Source: Telmatactis stephensoni (lineage: Eukaryota > Cnidaria > Anthozoa > Actiniaria > Isophelliidae). From it: 64,000 nucleotides of DNA. Positions 1 to 12,401 of the stretch are shown one piece after another. Location of the stretch: positions 1-64,000 of the forward strand of contig JALIZF010001598.1 of assembly GCA_029948255.1 (NCBI GenBank). The letters are read 5' to 3'. Both the position numbers and the translations under genes were made by a program. The notes below the pieces were generated by a model. It made no database searches and was not told the origin of the DNA. It saw nothing but the letters and a program-made list of their open reading frames with translations. Numbering within the stretch: position 1 is the stretch's first letter; every line of letters starts with the position of its first letter.

Positions 1-220
1 ATTTGACTAGACCTTTGTACTCATATATGGCTCATTCTACGCATGCGCTTAGACTTCACGCATGCGCCTTAGAGACTCGACGGCGATTTGCGACTAAACG
101 CGACGAAGAAAAATAACCCCAAATTTTAAACTCAGGCCTCCTGTGGAGCGCCTGAGTAATAAATAAATAAAACGCGAGCCCACCAGAAAGGGAAATGCCT
201 ACCGCAGGGAACCAGCTTTT
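1..220. other. No gene seen at the left edge
   Basis: No exon-like frame with splice sites was found. The stretch runs into the duplicated repeat that begins near 221. Confidence 0.5.
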
Positions 221-2395
221 GCTTGGTGGAATGATGATGTTGTCTACGGTTGCGAAGGTAGCCATGTTTGGTGTCAAAATATCCATTGTAAATGAAATAT
301 ACAAAATTTGAAGCAAATAGATCTAGAGGGCGAATTTTTCAATTTCGAGAAAATCACCAAAATCAATGATATTAGAATTAGTTTTGGGTGTTAAAGACGA
401 CAAAATCGGTGCATTAATGAAGCGAAGCGGGCAAGCTAAAATAATATGGCTAAAATTCGCTTGTAATATGCCGGAGCCACCCCAATCAATTCCAAACAGA
501 GATGACCGACATGCTAGGAAAGTATAAACATCACACTAAGATTAGCCCTCACCAGCATGCAGACCCAAACTCAGATAAAATCTCTCCCACTTATAAGCTC
601 TCGAAAACCCTTTCGGACCTTGTTCAAGCTCAGGCTTCCAGTCCGCTGTTTAAGTGAGAGAAAAGGGCACCTTAATTATGCGTCTGAGAGGACGCAATAG
701 AGAAACAGCAACCGTGCTCACGTCTAGAATTCTTGCGTCTTATGCAAATTTTGTGCACGTGTTAAAAACGTTTCTGTAAAATCCGTCTTGCACAAATGAC
801 CCTATCAAACGTGCCTTCAGAGTCTTATTCCCATGCGATATGTTTAACATGGTCCCAAAGCGTTGCATAATGGGGTAATTTTCCGCCGAGACATTGATTT
901 TTGTTTGTGAAATTACTCACCATACTGCCGCTGGCAATGTTTGTTGGCTAATGAAAAGATTAACAAATTGATATCTGTTTAAAATTGAAAAGAATCATGT
1001 TGAATTATTTAACGCTTACCCGTTTAGTGAACTTATTATTATGGGAGTCTAAATGGGGTTAGCCGCCGGCAACCGACAATTGGCTCTGAATGACAACTGA
1101 CTTTTGTTATACCTGTGTTCAATTGACAATTCAACCCGCAAAAGTCCCTCCTTTCTTCCATTGGTGCTTTTTTCGGTTAATTTATATATTGGTGATTAAT
1201 AAAACTATTCAGGTACAATTATGAAAGCCGACGCTAAAAAATGACATAATCATCATATAATCTTAGGGAGGAAAAAATTCCTTAGAAATAAAAAGAAAAT
1301 AGGATAATGCAATACCAATTAAATAAGTCGGTCATTTTTTAAAATGTTTTTCACTTGGTGAGCAATTGCGTTTCAAAGTTGAAGATGTCAAATTTTGACA
1401 AAGTTGGAAGGCAGTAAATTTTGACAAACTGGAGAGCAGAAATGACAGTAAATTTCTATTTTTTCAATGATTTTCTTTTCCAATTTCACTCTAGAATAGC
1501 AAAAGACGTCGATGTAGGTTCAACCAAGGGTACTAGGACAAATATGGGTGGTTCTCACTTATTCACCGACGCGTACCGCTTACGTAATGGGTAAAGAACA
1601 AATATTGAACATTCATTGTGTTGCTTAAACGTTCAAATCAGATTTGTTCACATCGGATTTTGAAATAGTACGAGAAAATTTTGTAAATATAGGTTAAAAG
1701 CCGAGTGCTAGGTCTTTCATTGAAATTCAAAACTGAGGAAGTAGCCCGAGGTCTTAAAGTTCAATTAAAAGACCGAGCACGACGTTTTTAAGTTTAGTTC
1801 GCGGCCACAGCGAAACTTGACCCCAAGTTCGTGATAAAAGCAACCCAATGGCCTAGTTTTAGTGATAAGAGAGAGTAAGCACGAAGATTAAGAATTTAGA
1901 ATTCTGAGATAAATTACTGTAAATCAAAATAACGCTGTCCCGGGGAGATTGTCATAAGAAACAGTTGCGAACTGAGTGCCGATAATTTGCTGTTCCTGTT
2001 TCAAGGTTCTACCATATGTCGGGAAACAGCGTTTTCGATCACTGAAGTTATAAATGACTTCCTATGCATGAATACTAGCTAATCTAATCTGCAAATGTCT
2101 ACATACAGAGAGTCCCCGGGAGATGGTTGTTTTGATCACGAACTCGGGGTCAAGTTTCGCTGTGCCATCATTTCGGTCAGATCGGCAGTTGGTTCGTTAG
2201 CTTTTTGTCGCCTCAGAGTAAACAAATTGCCGCTGAATCTTTCACTTTCATCATATCCAATATAATTATACGAGCAGACGAGAGAGCAATAGAAAGACCC
2301 TTCTTTACCTACTTTTATTTTTCTTGCTTATTTAGTGGATTTGGATTAACATAAACTGACGCGTACTGCTTGCTTCTCTGCGGGTCACGTGTTGG
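221..2395 (+). repeat. Left copy of a long dispersed repeat
   Basis: Collinear with 48652-50345 in the same orientation. Both copies open with TTGCTTGGTGGAATGATGAT and close around GCTTATTTAGTGGATTTGG. The left copy is longer because of about 600 extra bases between roughly 1270 and 1890. No protein-like frame runs through it. It could be an old non-autonomous transposon or a segmental duplication; the ends are not clear enough to choose. Confidence 0.8.
1275..1890. repeat. Extra segment present only in the left repeat copy
   Basis: This stretch is missing from the matching place at about 49720-49840. Part of it (about 1340-1410, around GTGAGCAATTGCGTTTCAAA) occurs inverted at about 51070-51150, so it is itself a dispersed repeat. 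Its right end, 1806-1835, is inverted-complementary to 2137-2166 with one mismatch. Confidence 0.6.
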
Positions 2396-3185
2396 TAGCT
2401 CGTTACGTACGATAAACCGTTGGTCACAGCAATGTTGTCAGACAGCTAATCGATGAAAGAATAAGCAAATCAAGCAAAAATATTAAAGAACAGAGAAGTA
2501 ACAATTTATTGACTTACGATAACGAAGTCTAACGACTCATGAAACTGAACCATGCAGCAATATTTGTCCTAGGTCCTTGGCAAGACAGAGCCTCCGAATT
2601 CTCATGCAAAGGCTCCACTTATTGTTGATTGAATTTGTTTCGAACTGATAAGTTTTCCTTCTTTGATTACGTAATCCATGTTCAAATCAAATGTGTTGTT
2701 TAATCATTTCTACTAAATTTCGACTTACAATGCAGGGTCTCTCTAATCTACCGGCCAAAACCGACTAGGAACAAAATAAAATGGGCGTGACAGGAATATA
2801 ATTAGTTCTATAGAAACAAATTTGATTTCAATAATTAACCATCATAAAACCATCATTAATTTTGGTCTTTGCTATTTACCCGCTCAAAATTTGACCTAAA
2901 ATATCGAGCCTCCCTCACAATAGATATCCGCGGGCCACCTTAGTATAGTATAAATTGAGTATCGACCCGATTTCCTTCTTTCCAGAACGAAGATTATCAA
3001 AATTCTGGCCAACAAATGGCGTGTACGTCAGCCTAGTTAAGGAAAATTGTGATTGACCATCAATAATTGTTATTTTGTCATTACAGTCGAAATTTTGAAC
3101 ACTCAAACGTAATGACAGGAGCTACTGGCCTTTTTTCGTTCACTGGAAATATTTTCAAGTTTAGCGTTGTTTTGTAGGTTGGTGT
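2396..3185. other. No gene seen
   Basis: AT-rich sequence with only short frames, none with convincing exon borders. Confidence 0.5.
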
Positions 3186-3188
3186 CAT

Positions 3189-3338
3189 TAGTGTACAAAC
3201 GTCTGATTCTTTAACTTAAATCTATTTTTCAATCCAAGCTTTTTTGTGCATCCCTGAAGATGGGCGTTTAGCCAGAAAGCTTGGATTGGAAAATAAATTT
3301 GGGTTGAAGAATCAGGTGTTTGTACACTATTTTCAAGT
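3189..3338. repeat. Fold-back repeat with a loop resembling a hammerhead core
   Basis: The two arms (about 3190-3246 and 3279-3336) are inverted copies of each other; both outer ends read AGTGTACAAAC on their own strands. The loop contains CTGAAGA, a short G/C stem, then GAAA, and the arms close it like a helix III. CTGANGA plus GAAA is the hammerhead ribozyme core pattern, but no stem I is visible, so activity is doubtful. Confidence 0.6.
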
Positions 3339-5680
3339 TGTTGGAAAATGATATTAGATCGGTGAATACGCAAACACAGTTCACTTTCATAATGATGATT
3401 GTCACTAATCATTGTCAGTGCCACCTGACTTCCTGAAAGCCCGACTAGCGCTAATCCAGGATTAACTCTTAAGAAACCATTCATTTTAGTCCTTGCATGG
3501 ATCAGTGATAATCGAACTTTGACAACTTTCAGGAACCGGTCGCTGATTGGCTAGCTATGGAATTTCAATTTGATTTTTTAAATTTTTAGTTGTTAAAGCC
3601 ACTCAAGTGCCTCATTTTAGGGCGCGCGATGCGAGGCGGCCGTATTCACATGTATGCTACTTTAACTTACATTGAGAGAAAATCTATATTATGAAAAATT
3701 GAAAATATATGATTTCCCAAAGGTAATTGGCGCTAAAAATCAAATTCTTTAACTATATAACAATTATTCTAAGGTTCGTCCTCCGGTTTTTGATTCTATA
3801 TGGATTACTGTGTTGGTTAAATTGACACAGAAGCAGTTTTCTTTCAATTATGCAGTAATATTTCCAAAAAGAATAAGATATTTTTCTTGTGTGATGGGGA
3901 ACTTCTTTGTTATTTGGTGTTAAAACAATTTGAAAAACCTTTTTGTTTTCTGATGCGTTTTATTCAATGACTAAAACTTACATTGTATTGAATTACAGAA
4001 TTGTGTTTATCCTGTCCATTTGCAGTAGTGCCTATTGCCAGTATCGGTGGTTTTGCAGTGATTTGAGCACCCCGAAAGCTGTCTCAAATTTGGGATTCCC
4101 CTGGTGCTCCCGCGATAATTACTAGTCCAATAAGCCTTTTAGAGCTACAAATCGAATCAATAAAGTAAAGAAGCGAAGTTTATCATTCTGTCAATACAAT
4201 TGATAACGTTAACAGTAAGACTAGATTTTAAGCAATTCTCAAGTTCATCTGAACAGTCGTCTTGTGAGAGTGAAGGCATTTTGTTTTCATACACCATCGT
4301 CGGCATCGTCACTCTCTTTTCCTGAAATGTAAATCATAAACAAGAATGGTTTAATGACTGCGAAGATAAGGCATCGTAGTACTTCACGTATTTGCGTTAA
4401 AATCATTGTTTAATTTAGGGAGCGGAAGGTGCTCCATGGCCTCCCTTCGTTTGTATTTTGTATTTTTTTGTATTTTTTTTTTCACAATGATATTGAATCT
4501 ACATGAATCTTCATGAAGCACTACTGAAGCCGGAGGCCAGGTAGGCCATTTTAACAATATAAATTGTATCCATTTTGAAATTATTTACAAATCCTACAAA
4601 CTGATTGGTTAAAAAAATGTGCGATTAATTCCTTAATTATATCCTTTTTGAAATCATTCAAACAATCGTGCAATCTAATTGGTTAAAAAATGTACCATTA
4701 CACTTTTGTTGTAAGAAAGATCTAGACTGGCTAACAGATCAGCTGTTTGGTATGAATCTTGTCAATCTTCTGAAACTGCAGCATTGTCAGCCTTCCGCCA
4801 TGAAAAACCTCTCCCGGACCGTCCTTTGACGAAACTTCAAAAATAATTCTTCAAACCTTAAACGTCGACCTATCATCAGAAAAGTTGGAACATGAAACGC
4901 CGGCTATAGCTACGAAACCGAAAGCCCTATCAAATTGCGATAGCCCTCTCGAAATAACAGGCTTCACTTTTGAAATCAAAAATATCCTTGGCACTGCTTT
5001 GTTAAAAACGTGTAAGTTTATTAGGTCAGTATCAATTCAGAATGGAAGAGGATCATAAACATTTATTTTAGAGACGGAAAGCCGTCTTGCGTGTGACCGT
5101 CTTCAAAAGGAAATTCGTTTGACGAGACTTGAAAGGAGTCCCCTCCCATGGATGCCAGAGATTTGGGTCGCGTTAGAGTTGGTTAATAACTATATGGGAA
5201 GAATCGCTTCCCAAACCTCTGGCACATTGCACAGGCTTTGCTGCTCTCGTTGCATGGACTTCAAACCTATTTGATTGACTCAGCCTGAGCTAGTAGATTT
5301 AAGGTTTAACTGTATTTTCACCTAACAATACCAAAAGTTTATTCACAAAATATACAACTATACCTGCAGATAGCAAAAGCTAGTCGAGGCAGGTATTAGA
5401 TGAATTAAATGTCATAAGTTACAAATAGATTCAAATAAACAGAAAAGGATAAAAAAATATATACTGTCTATATATAAAATTAAATTACACTAAGGATTGG
5501 AAAATAAAAAAACATATATTTATATAGAAACAAAAATCGTCAAATAGGTAAGTTTCAAGGAACGTTTTGTAGTATTATTATGATATTTTGTATTATAATT
5601 ATTTTAATGAGAGCCTGGAGATTTGAACATGATACCCATTCGTCGTTAAATTATAAAGAAGAAACTGCTTAAATTCATTT
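3339..5680. other. No gene seen; one dispersed repeat
   Basis: No convincing exon. The stretch at about 5070-5190 (around CCAGAGATTTGGGTCGCGTT) occurs inverted at about 10885-11060 and is a dispersed repeat. Confidence 0.5.
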
Positions 5681-5682
5681 TT

Positions 5683-6660
5683 GTGGCTACAGCCTCAAAG
5701 AGGCGAAGCCACTTAGTCATCGGGTTGTAAGTAAGTAAGAGTGTGCGTAGCTCCACAGGAAGCCCAATTGGAACCAATCATTGATCGACTTTGAACGAGT
5801 AGAGAATGATCGATAATGATAAACAAAGGACACTTTGAAATAAAGGAATTTTCGATTCAGTGTTAAAATAAACAGAAACGAAACTGAGATTTTGAAAGCA
5901 GCTGCCGCCTGAGTCTGTCAAGAAAACAATATAGTAGTTCGTGAAGACTGACTTCCGTCAATCGACTAATTACTTGAGGCAAAAATTTGCTGTGGACATT
6001 CTTACAATCAAGAATTAAAGCAAGTACAAATTCATCTTTAAAAGAGATAAATTAAAAATTGTCAAAGAAATAATTTAATGTGAACTTTTTCCCGTAAATT
6101 AGGCCACGTACAGCATAACTTTGCCTAGCTACGAGACTTTCAAAGCCTAAGATATCCTTTGGGTATCATATCGTTAAAACTAAATAAATAAATGAGATAA
6201 GCACTGGTGTTTTTGGCTCAATTTTCTATGTAAAGTAATATCTCTGTATACCTGTTTTATGTTCCAATCGTCTGTTTGTTTACTAAAATTAGAAGTGACT
6301 CAACCGGTTGTGTTTCAAACGCTTTTTATGTCGGGTGCGTAGCAATATTAAAGATTGTTGGTAAGTTGTTTAGTGGTTGTGAATATCTAATTCTTTTGTA
6401 ACATTATCTTCTAGGAAAATTTTTTTTCTGGCATTTGTTTGACAGCTACACTTTTATGTTACTGGAGTTACAGCAAATTGACAATAAAAATTTATATTTT
6501 TTTACAAAAAAGCAACATCACTAATCATCTAAGCGCTCAGTAGTCTCATGTAAGCCGCAATTACAGTAGCCAGTATATTTCAACGCTGTATCTCATTAAT
6601 TTACTGACGCTTTTCTTCCTATCCCATAAGGCTGTAGCCACATGCGCTTAATAAGCGCCT
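5683..6660 (+). mobile_element. Helitron2-like non-autonomous element, GTGGCTACAGCC family
   Basis: The left end begins with GTGGCTACAGCCTC, which folds back on GAGGCGAAGCCAC at 5700-5712. Near the right end the inverted word GGCTGTAGCCAC sits at 6630-6641, followed by the perfect palindrome GCGCTTAATAAGCGC at 6644-6658. Asymmetric inverted repeats with a 3' hairpin outside the second one are the layout described for Helitron2/Helentron elements. No Rep/helicase frame is present, so it would move in trans. It ends only a few bases from the LINE stop codon at 6665. Confidence 0.6.
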
Positions 6661-6664
6661 ATTT

Positions 6665-7165
6665 TTAAAGTTGGTTCTTGAAAGGTTTTTTAATCAATGA
6701 GGTATTCCACAGATTAACGCCAGCGCGGGAGAAACTAAGTTTCTGTAATTCAAGTCTAGAGAATTTACAGAATAAATTACCAGCGGTATTACTTCGAATA
6801 TTATAAGAATGCGCATCTTTAGTTTCAACAAACATGTTTTTGATATTATGCGAGATTGGTAATAAAGAAACGTAACAGGTAGAATAAAATTTTCCGTAAA
6901 GAGGGGTATTGCACTCTCATTTGACTTTTTAAAAAAGATTAACCTTAATGCACGCTTTTGGAGGATAAGAACTTATTAATAGCTGTTTTGTTTGCTTGTC
7001 CCCATATGCTTATGCCATAGGAAAGCAAGGGGTGGAATAGGGATTTATATATCCTTAAGAGCATATATCGAGGTAGAAAGTGTCTCAGGTTCGATATTAC
7101 GCCAACAGTGCTGATTCTATTGCATAAATGGTCTATATGATTTTTCCATGAAAGACGCATACTAT
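6665..7165 (-). pseudogene. 3' fragment of a Jockey/CR1-like LINE reverse transcriptase
   Basis: Reading leftwards on the minus strand, frames encode the tail of a LINE RT protein: HIDHLCNRIS, then SLFHPLLSYGISIWG, then a C-terminal part with SRAGVNLWNTSLIKKPF before a stop at 6665-6667. The reading frame changes at least once near 6810. The catalytic core with the D and YADD-type motifs is absent. Similar tail motifs are present in the intact RT at 23.8-25.6 kb. A dead, 5'-truncated copy. Confidence 0.75.
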
Positions 7166-7419
7166 CAGGACACCAAGATACTTAACAAAGTCCTTACACT
7201 TAAGGGGAAAATTTTTTTTTTTTGTTGAAGGGTCGTAAAGCGTAATCGAAATTGGGTGAGTTTGTCGCTTTGGCTTCTAGACTTTGTACTAGGGCCGCCT
7301 TTAGGTCTTTGAGAAGCTGATCCTCCTCTTGCCCCTCTCTGGCCGCCGCGCCATGCTCCGCGTACACTAAAAGGACCTCCAGGAAGACCACCAGGAGGCA
7401 GGGTAGAAAAATTCATAGT

Positions 7420-8290
7420 GCCAGAAGGCAGAGATGGGTAATTTGCATCTTCTCCAACTAAAATTGTGTTTGAGAATGAAGGTGATGAGGACTGTGAAAG
7501 GATTTTGAGTCGCTCAAGGTCATATGCGCTCTTTGTTTTGATGACTCTACTATCAGGAGTTTCTTTCAGCAGAATTTCTTACTTTTTGGTCCAACAGTAG
7601 GCGAAGATATTTCCCTTTGGAATGTTTTGGCTTGCCTAAGGAGCTGTGATTGCTTGGGACGGAGTGAGGTGATCAAAGATTGCCAGCTTTATTAAGGCCG
7701 ATGAAGATTGATCATAAGCTATTATTCTGCTTCAACATTGCTTAGGCCCTTTCTTTAGCTCATCACTGACTCCTTAGCAATTCGTCGAGTAAATTTGCAG
7801 ATCAGTAATTGGCAATGGGATGTCTTGGTTTCGATTTGCTATTCTATTGGCAATGTCAATATCCTTTTCATCCATCCACTTTAGCGCCAGTTTCTTTGAA
7901 CAACTTTAGGCAAATGCTGATAAACTCTTCGGCAGATTCGTTTCTATCCACTTGTGGGAGTCCCAGTATTTTGATGTTGTACTGATAACTGCACTGCATT
8001 ATTGATTGATGCTATCGATTCCTCGAAATCTTAAGTCCGCTCCTCTCGCTGCAATAATATTCAGTTTCGAAGTAATCTTTTCCAGGTCAAGGTCAGCCGA
8101 CTTGAAATTATCGTATTCTTTACTGAAGAATTAACTCGGCGCTCGATTCCAGATCGTCGTTAACACTAACTTTATTTTTTAGTGATTTGATTTCCTCTCG
8201 GAGACTTCCTATTTGTCCTACCAAGTCCTTGTTTTCATCTCTTAGTTTTTGAATGTCGTCGGACTTTGTCATGTCATCACAAATGTATAT
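7420..8290 (-). pseudogene. LINE ORF1-like remnant
   Basis: On the minus strand, broken frames read from about 8270 as a coiled coil (IQKLRDENKDLVGQIGSLRE), followed by an RRM-like block with YNIKILGLPQVDRNESAEEF and KDIDIANRIANRNQ. This order is typical of ORF1 nucleic-acid-binding proteins of LINEs. A Gly/Arg-rich frame follows at 7165-7416. Several frameshifts and stops interrupt it. It may be the 5' part of the same LINE as the RT fragment at 6665-7165, with the middle deleted; that link is inference. Confidence 0.6.
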
Positions 8291-8458
8291 AATTCAGAAG
8301 ACGTTTTAGGATTTGGAAGAGGATTGCGATTCCTTGTGCTCTAGTTCAAAGGTCGCCTTGTCACGTGTTATGAAGTTTGCTAGCAAATCCTTCACATTTA
8401 TTGATAGATTCAGGAAAAACTAAATATTGAAATAACAGTGATTTTCTAGAGGTTATTT

Positions 8459-10052
8459 GAAAGTATGGCGTTGTATCCCCGCCAAAATTCATGTTTAAAA
8501 TTCTAAATCAAAGTTTCAAATTTAACATTAAAGTTTGAAATTCTACATTCAAGTTTGAAATTCAACATTCAAGTTCTAAATTCTACATTCAAGTTTTATT
8601 ATTCTACATTCGAGTTTTAAAGTTTTAAATTCGACATTCGACACCTTAAATTCAACATTGCCCACTAAATTCATCATTCGAGGTCTGGAATTCAACGTTT
8701 TGTACTTGAAAACATAGGACATTCTCGTTTCCAGACCCACCTCGGTTGTCGTTCCTCCCCGTCATAGGCTCTGGTGAGCACTACAATTTCTCGCAATTTC
8801 ATTGGTCCTTAGGCTAAACAAACCTAGAAACCGGAAGTTTCGATAAGAACACCAGAAATGGCTCTAGAATAACTAAAAAAGGTTTCGAGAATGGAATATT
8901 CATCTATATGGACGTTATTATCAAGAAATGTTTGATATGAATATTATAGCATGAGACATTGAATGATCACACTTTGGCGGTCGGTTTGAAATTCAGTCGT
9001 AACGTAATATTTGTTCAGTTGACATCGCAACAACACGCTAAATTCTCATCAAAATGACTTGAAATCTAGAAAAGCAAAGCCGAATAAACTTCATCCAGGA
9101 CTCCTTCAGAATACAGACCGATGTGGTGACTTTGATTCATTTTTACGGCCTAAAGAATGATATTTCAAAAGCAATGGGAATCTTTGCATAGCTTTCTATT
9201 TTTAAACCTTTCTCCTATAGTCCTTCTGCTAAACTAACAACCAAGCACAGTCAACATTTTGCTTCCTTAGGACACTTTTTAAGCATGCGCTGTGAGGACT
9301 TACTCGGCAGATTTCTTACTTTCTTTGTAGGGTTGCCCAGAGGCCACGACTGAGGTAAATGAGTGGGATCTGGGGACGAGAAGGACTGTAGGACCGATGT
9401 TATGGGCTTTTGTGCTCATCTTCCCTCAATGCTTTTTAACATTGGTGTTGCACAATTCAAAATTCGTGCTTCACCATTCAAAACTCAAGTTTTGAATTGA
9501 ACTACACACATGGATGACTAGAAATTAGAAATCCGCCACACAGAAAGTATCCGGACTCAAAAGAATCCGCTGGATACCAGGATAGCATGCTCAACTATAA
9601 ACAAATGGCGGACGTCTTGTCAAGAAAATATTGTAGAAGAAACGAGTGCATTTCTGGAAAACCCAGTGAGTCACTTCTGTATGGTGGGAACACAACTCAA
9701 AACTCGACCACCTAAAACTAAATAAATACGCCTGAAACACTCAAATAAACTATAGACAGAAGTGTTCAGTAACTATTACTCTTTATTTTCAATTTTTTTT
9801 TAAAGAATAGACTAGAAAAGAAAAGCCTTTCAGAGGCAAAATTAAACTCATACTATCGAACTACCAAACGAACCTTTGAATAACAACACAGGAATCCCAA
9901 ATCCACTAAACGGGAACTAACCCGATTCACAAATGTTTTATTGATGGTAAGCCTGTGACAAGACGTCCGCGATTTGAATGTCGAATTTAGAACTTGAATG
10001 TAGAATTTTATACATGAATCAGTTTGTCGGGGATATAACGCCATATGAAAGA
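8459..10052. mobile_element. Fold-back-type element with tandem-repeat ends
   Basis: The left end (about 8460-8690) starts near ATGGCGTTGTATCCCCG and continues as degenerate 17-20 bp repeats of the type AAATTCTACATTCAAGTT. The right end (about 9965-10052) is the inverse, finishing near CGGGGATATAACGCCAT. The interior (about 8720-9960) has no recognisable protein. Long ends built of short direct repeats resemble fold-back transposons; the assignment is structural only. Confidence 0.5.
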
Positions 10053-10195
10053 ATAGTGGGGAAATATTTCTTGTTAACAACGAAAATGCGTCCGTATATC
10101 GTCAGTTTGATGCGACATTTCAAAATCTAAACAAAGGTGTTTTTGCATTTCTTTATCTTGAACCAATCTATCATCGGATCATAATACTGACAAAT

Positions 10196-10489
10196 CAGGG
10201 GCTTAGCGAGGCCCGAGCAAAAGGGGAGCAGTCAATGCAAAGATTAAATTTCAAGGTCTAGTTCTCGCCAAAATATGCTAATCCCCTAATTTCCCCAGGA
10301 AGAAAGTTTTGGGACAAAACCACGTGGGATTGGTCCAGCATCGGGAAACAAAAACAAGTGTGAAGTATACTTGAAATAACATTTGAATATTAATTGTGAA
10401 TCAAATTAAAAGTAAAACTTTAAAGTGATGTCATTGACATTATCCTTCCAAAATGTTAGCCCCCCTGGCTCCCCCTCGCTACGCCACTG
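10196..10489. mobile_element. hAT-like MITE, 294 bp
   Basis: Terminal inverted repeats CAGGGGCTTAGCGAGG (left) and CAGTGGCGTAGCGAGG (right, read inwards) are typical of hAT-type MITEs. They are flanked by an 8-bp target duplication with one mismatch: TGACAAAT at 10188-10195 and TTACAAAT at 10490-10497. No coding capacity. Confidence 0.85.
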
Positions 10490-11035
10490 TTACAAATAGT
10501 AGGCAATGTTAGGACACGCTTTAACATAAAAACCAATCAACGGTCGTAGTCTAAGACCTGGACTAAATTCATTTCAGCGACTTTTCTATTGGAGCAGCTA
10601 CATCAGCCAACTGGCGCAGTGTGCCAGAGGTCTTGGCCTTAAGTTTGATGTTTACGACAAACGGCAAACGCCCAACGTCAATCGGCAAACTTTAGCTGTC
10701 TGTCCTCAGCCGTTTGTACACTTAAGTGAATATATTTGTATTTGTATTTGTATTTGTAAGAGATTCGTTCTTTATTTGCTTGTTGAATCGATTTAAGGAT
10801 TAGAGTAAAATATAAAATCAAAAACGTCAATTTTTGCCGTTTGTCGCTAGCGGTTTGCCGCAAACGTCAATCTTAAGGTCTCTAATTATTAACGAACCAT
10901 AACGCGACCCAAATCTCTGGCACCCAGAGAAGGAGTTTCCCGACTTTTGACATAAACTCACCAATTCGTCTCTAGTATACCTGAGCCATTTATATCAGAC
11001 GGTTTTTTTTCCTTTTGAACACCGATTTCACACAT

Positions 11036-11190
11036 CTAAGACGGTTCTCCGTCTCGGTTGATGATAGAATACCACTTGGACAAAACAGCTAGACTTTCAG
11101 CGACTGTTGGGCCGCGTTTCAGAAATCTGGCAAGTAAATTATGCATGCAAGAAAACTCTCTGTCCGTTGCACCGCGATACGCCAATTGGA
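11036..11190 (-). CDS. Possible orphaned last exon, minus strand
   Basis: The minus strand encodes an amphipathic, protein-like stretch with YRGATDREFSCMHNLLARFL and SKWYSIINRDGEPS ending at TAG (11036-11038). It lies 1.2 kb downstream of the last clear exon of the big minus-strand gene and could be its C-terminal exon. I see no AG acceptor just upstream; the sequence instead runs into MITE DNA near 11240, so the exon may be truncated or dead. Tentative. Confidence 0.35.
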
Positions 11191-11289
11191 GAAACAAATT
11201 AAAAGGTTTATTGTTGATATAGATACCATATGACATTTGATATTACGTACTTATCATATACTTACTTCGATATCAACACAATAGAGCGC

Positions 11290-11890
11290 GCAAATATAGA
11301 GGGTATCGGCCATTGATATCATTCACATGTGATGATATCAAAAACAACCAATCAGAGCGCAGGATTTCGATATCATCACATGTGATGATATCAGGTTGAT
11401 TTTCCCGCCATTCAAGCTACTATGTACTCAGTAGTGTCAACATGGCAGAACAAAGAGAAACCAAAAATAATAATTTAGCTCATTTGTAGCATGTAATTAA
11501 GGTATAAGCCTTGTGATATTTCAGTAAAACTTCAGTTCCAAAACGGCCGAGTTGACATTTTTATTTCGTTTTTTGGTGCACTATTTGTTGTATGTTCAGC
11601 TCTTTTTCTTAAAATCTCAGTAATTATATGATAAAAAGAAAATTACACGGCGGCTTGAAGATATGGAGTTTATCAGTTCTCGTGAAAAGAAATATTTCAC
11701 TCGTTCGCTGCGCTCACTCGTGAAATATTTCTTTCCACTCGAAGATAAACTCCATATCTTCGCGCCACCGTGTAATATCCTCTATTTATTGACTGAGTTC
11801 GGTCGGGCCGGACAGGAAAATAGTTGGTCCGAGGTCAATATCTTCCCGTTCGGCTCGACCGAACTCAGTCAATAAGCATTTTATCATATG
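11290..11890. mobile_element. Cluster of fold-back MITEs
   Basis: Three units are visible. At 11311-11395, TCACATGTGATGATATCA palindromes face each other. At 11641-11773, a hairpin has arms around AAGATATGGAGTTTATC and GATAAACTCCATATCTT. At 11785-11877, perfect ends TTATTGACTGAGTTCGGTCG are inverted on the other side. The flanking word TTATATGATAAAA or TTTTATCATATGA recurs at the edges of related copies at 12774 and 13955. Confidence 0.75.
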
Positions 11891-12401
11891 ACTTGATTTC
11901 TATCTTATAAAAAGAGTTAAAAAAAACTCTGCAATATGAATACAATTATAGTGCGCCGAAACGAGGGGAGCCGTAGGGTTCTTACGGCCCACACGCACAA
12001 AGCCATACGGCCCCAATCACGTCATCGTCTTTTCCGAAGTTTTTAGTAAAAGCGCGCAAGCAGGATCGTACGGTAGTCCAGACCCAGACCTATTTTTACC
12101 CCGCCCGCTTCGGTAAAACAGAGTCCAGATGAACTTGCATGCGCATGCGTTACATCAACCAATCGGACACCGTATGATCTGGTTACAAAGCTATTGTTAA
12201 AATTTATCTGAATTAAATCAGCTATAGTGGGGCTTATTTTGAAAACGAATTCAGCGAAGCATTTAAGTATGCCTTTACTTGTACAAAGCACACGTTTTTA
12301 CCCAAATTGGAGCAAATCGAAACCCTGTGTGACTTGTCTAAAGCCTTTGTAACCAGGTCACACCAAAGAGGCCTGCATGGGTCTGGACTAGGTCGTTCGG
12401 G

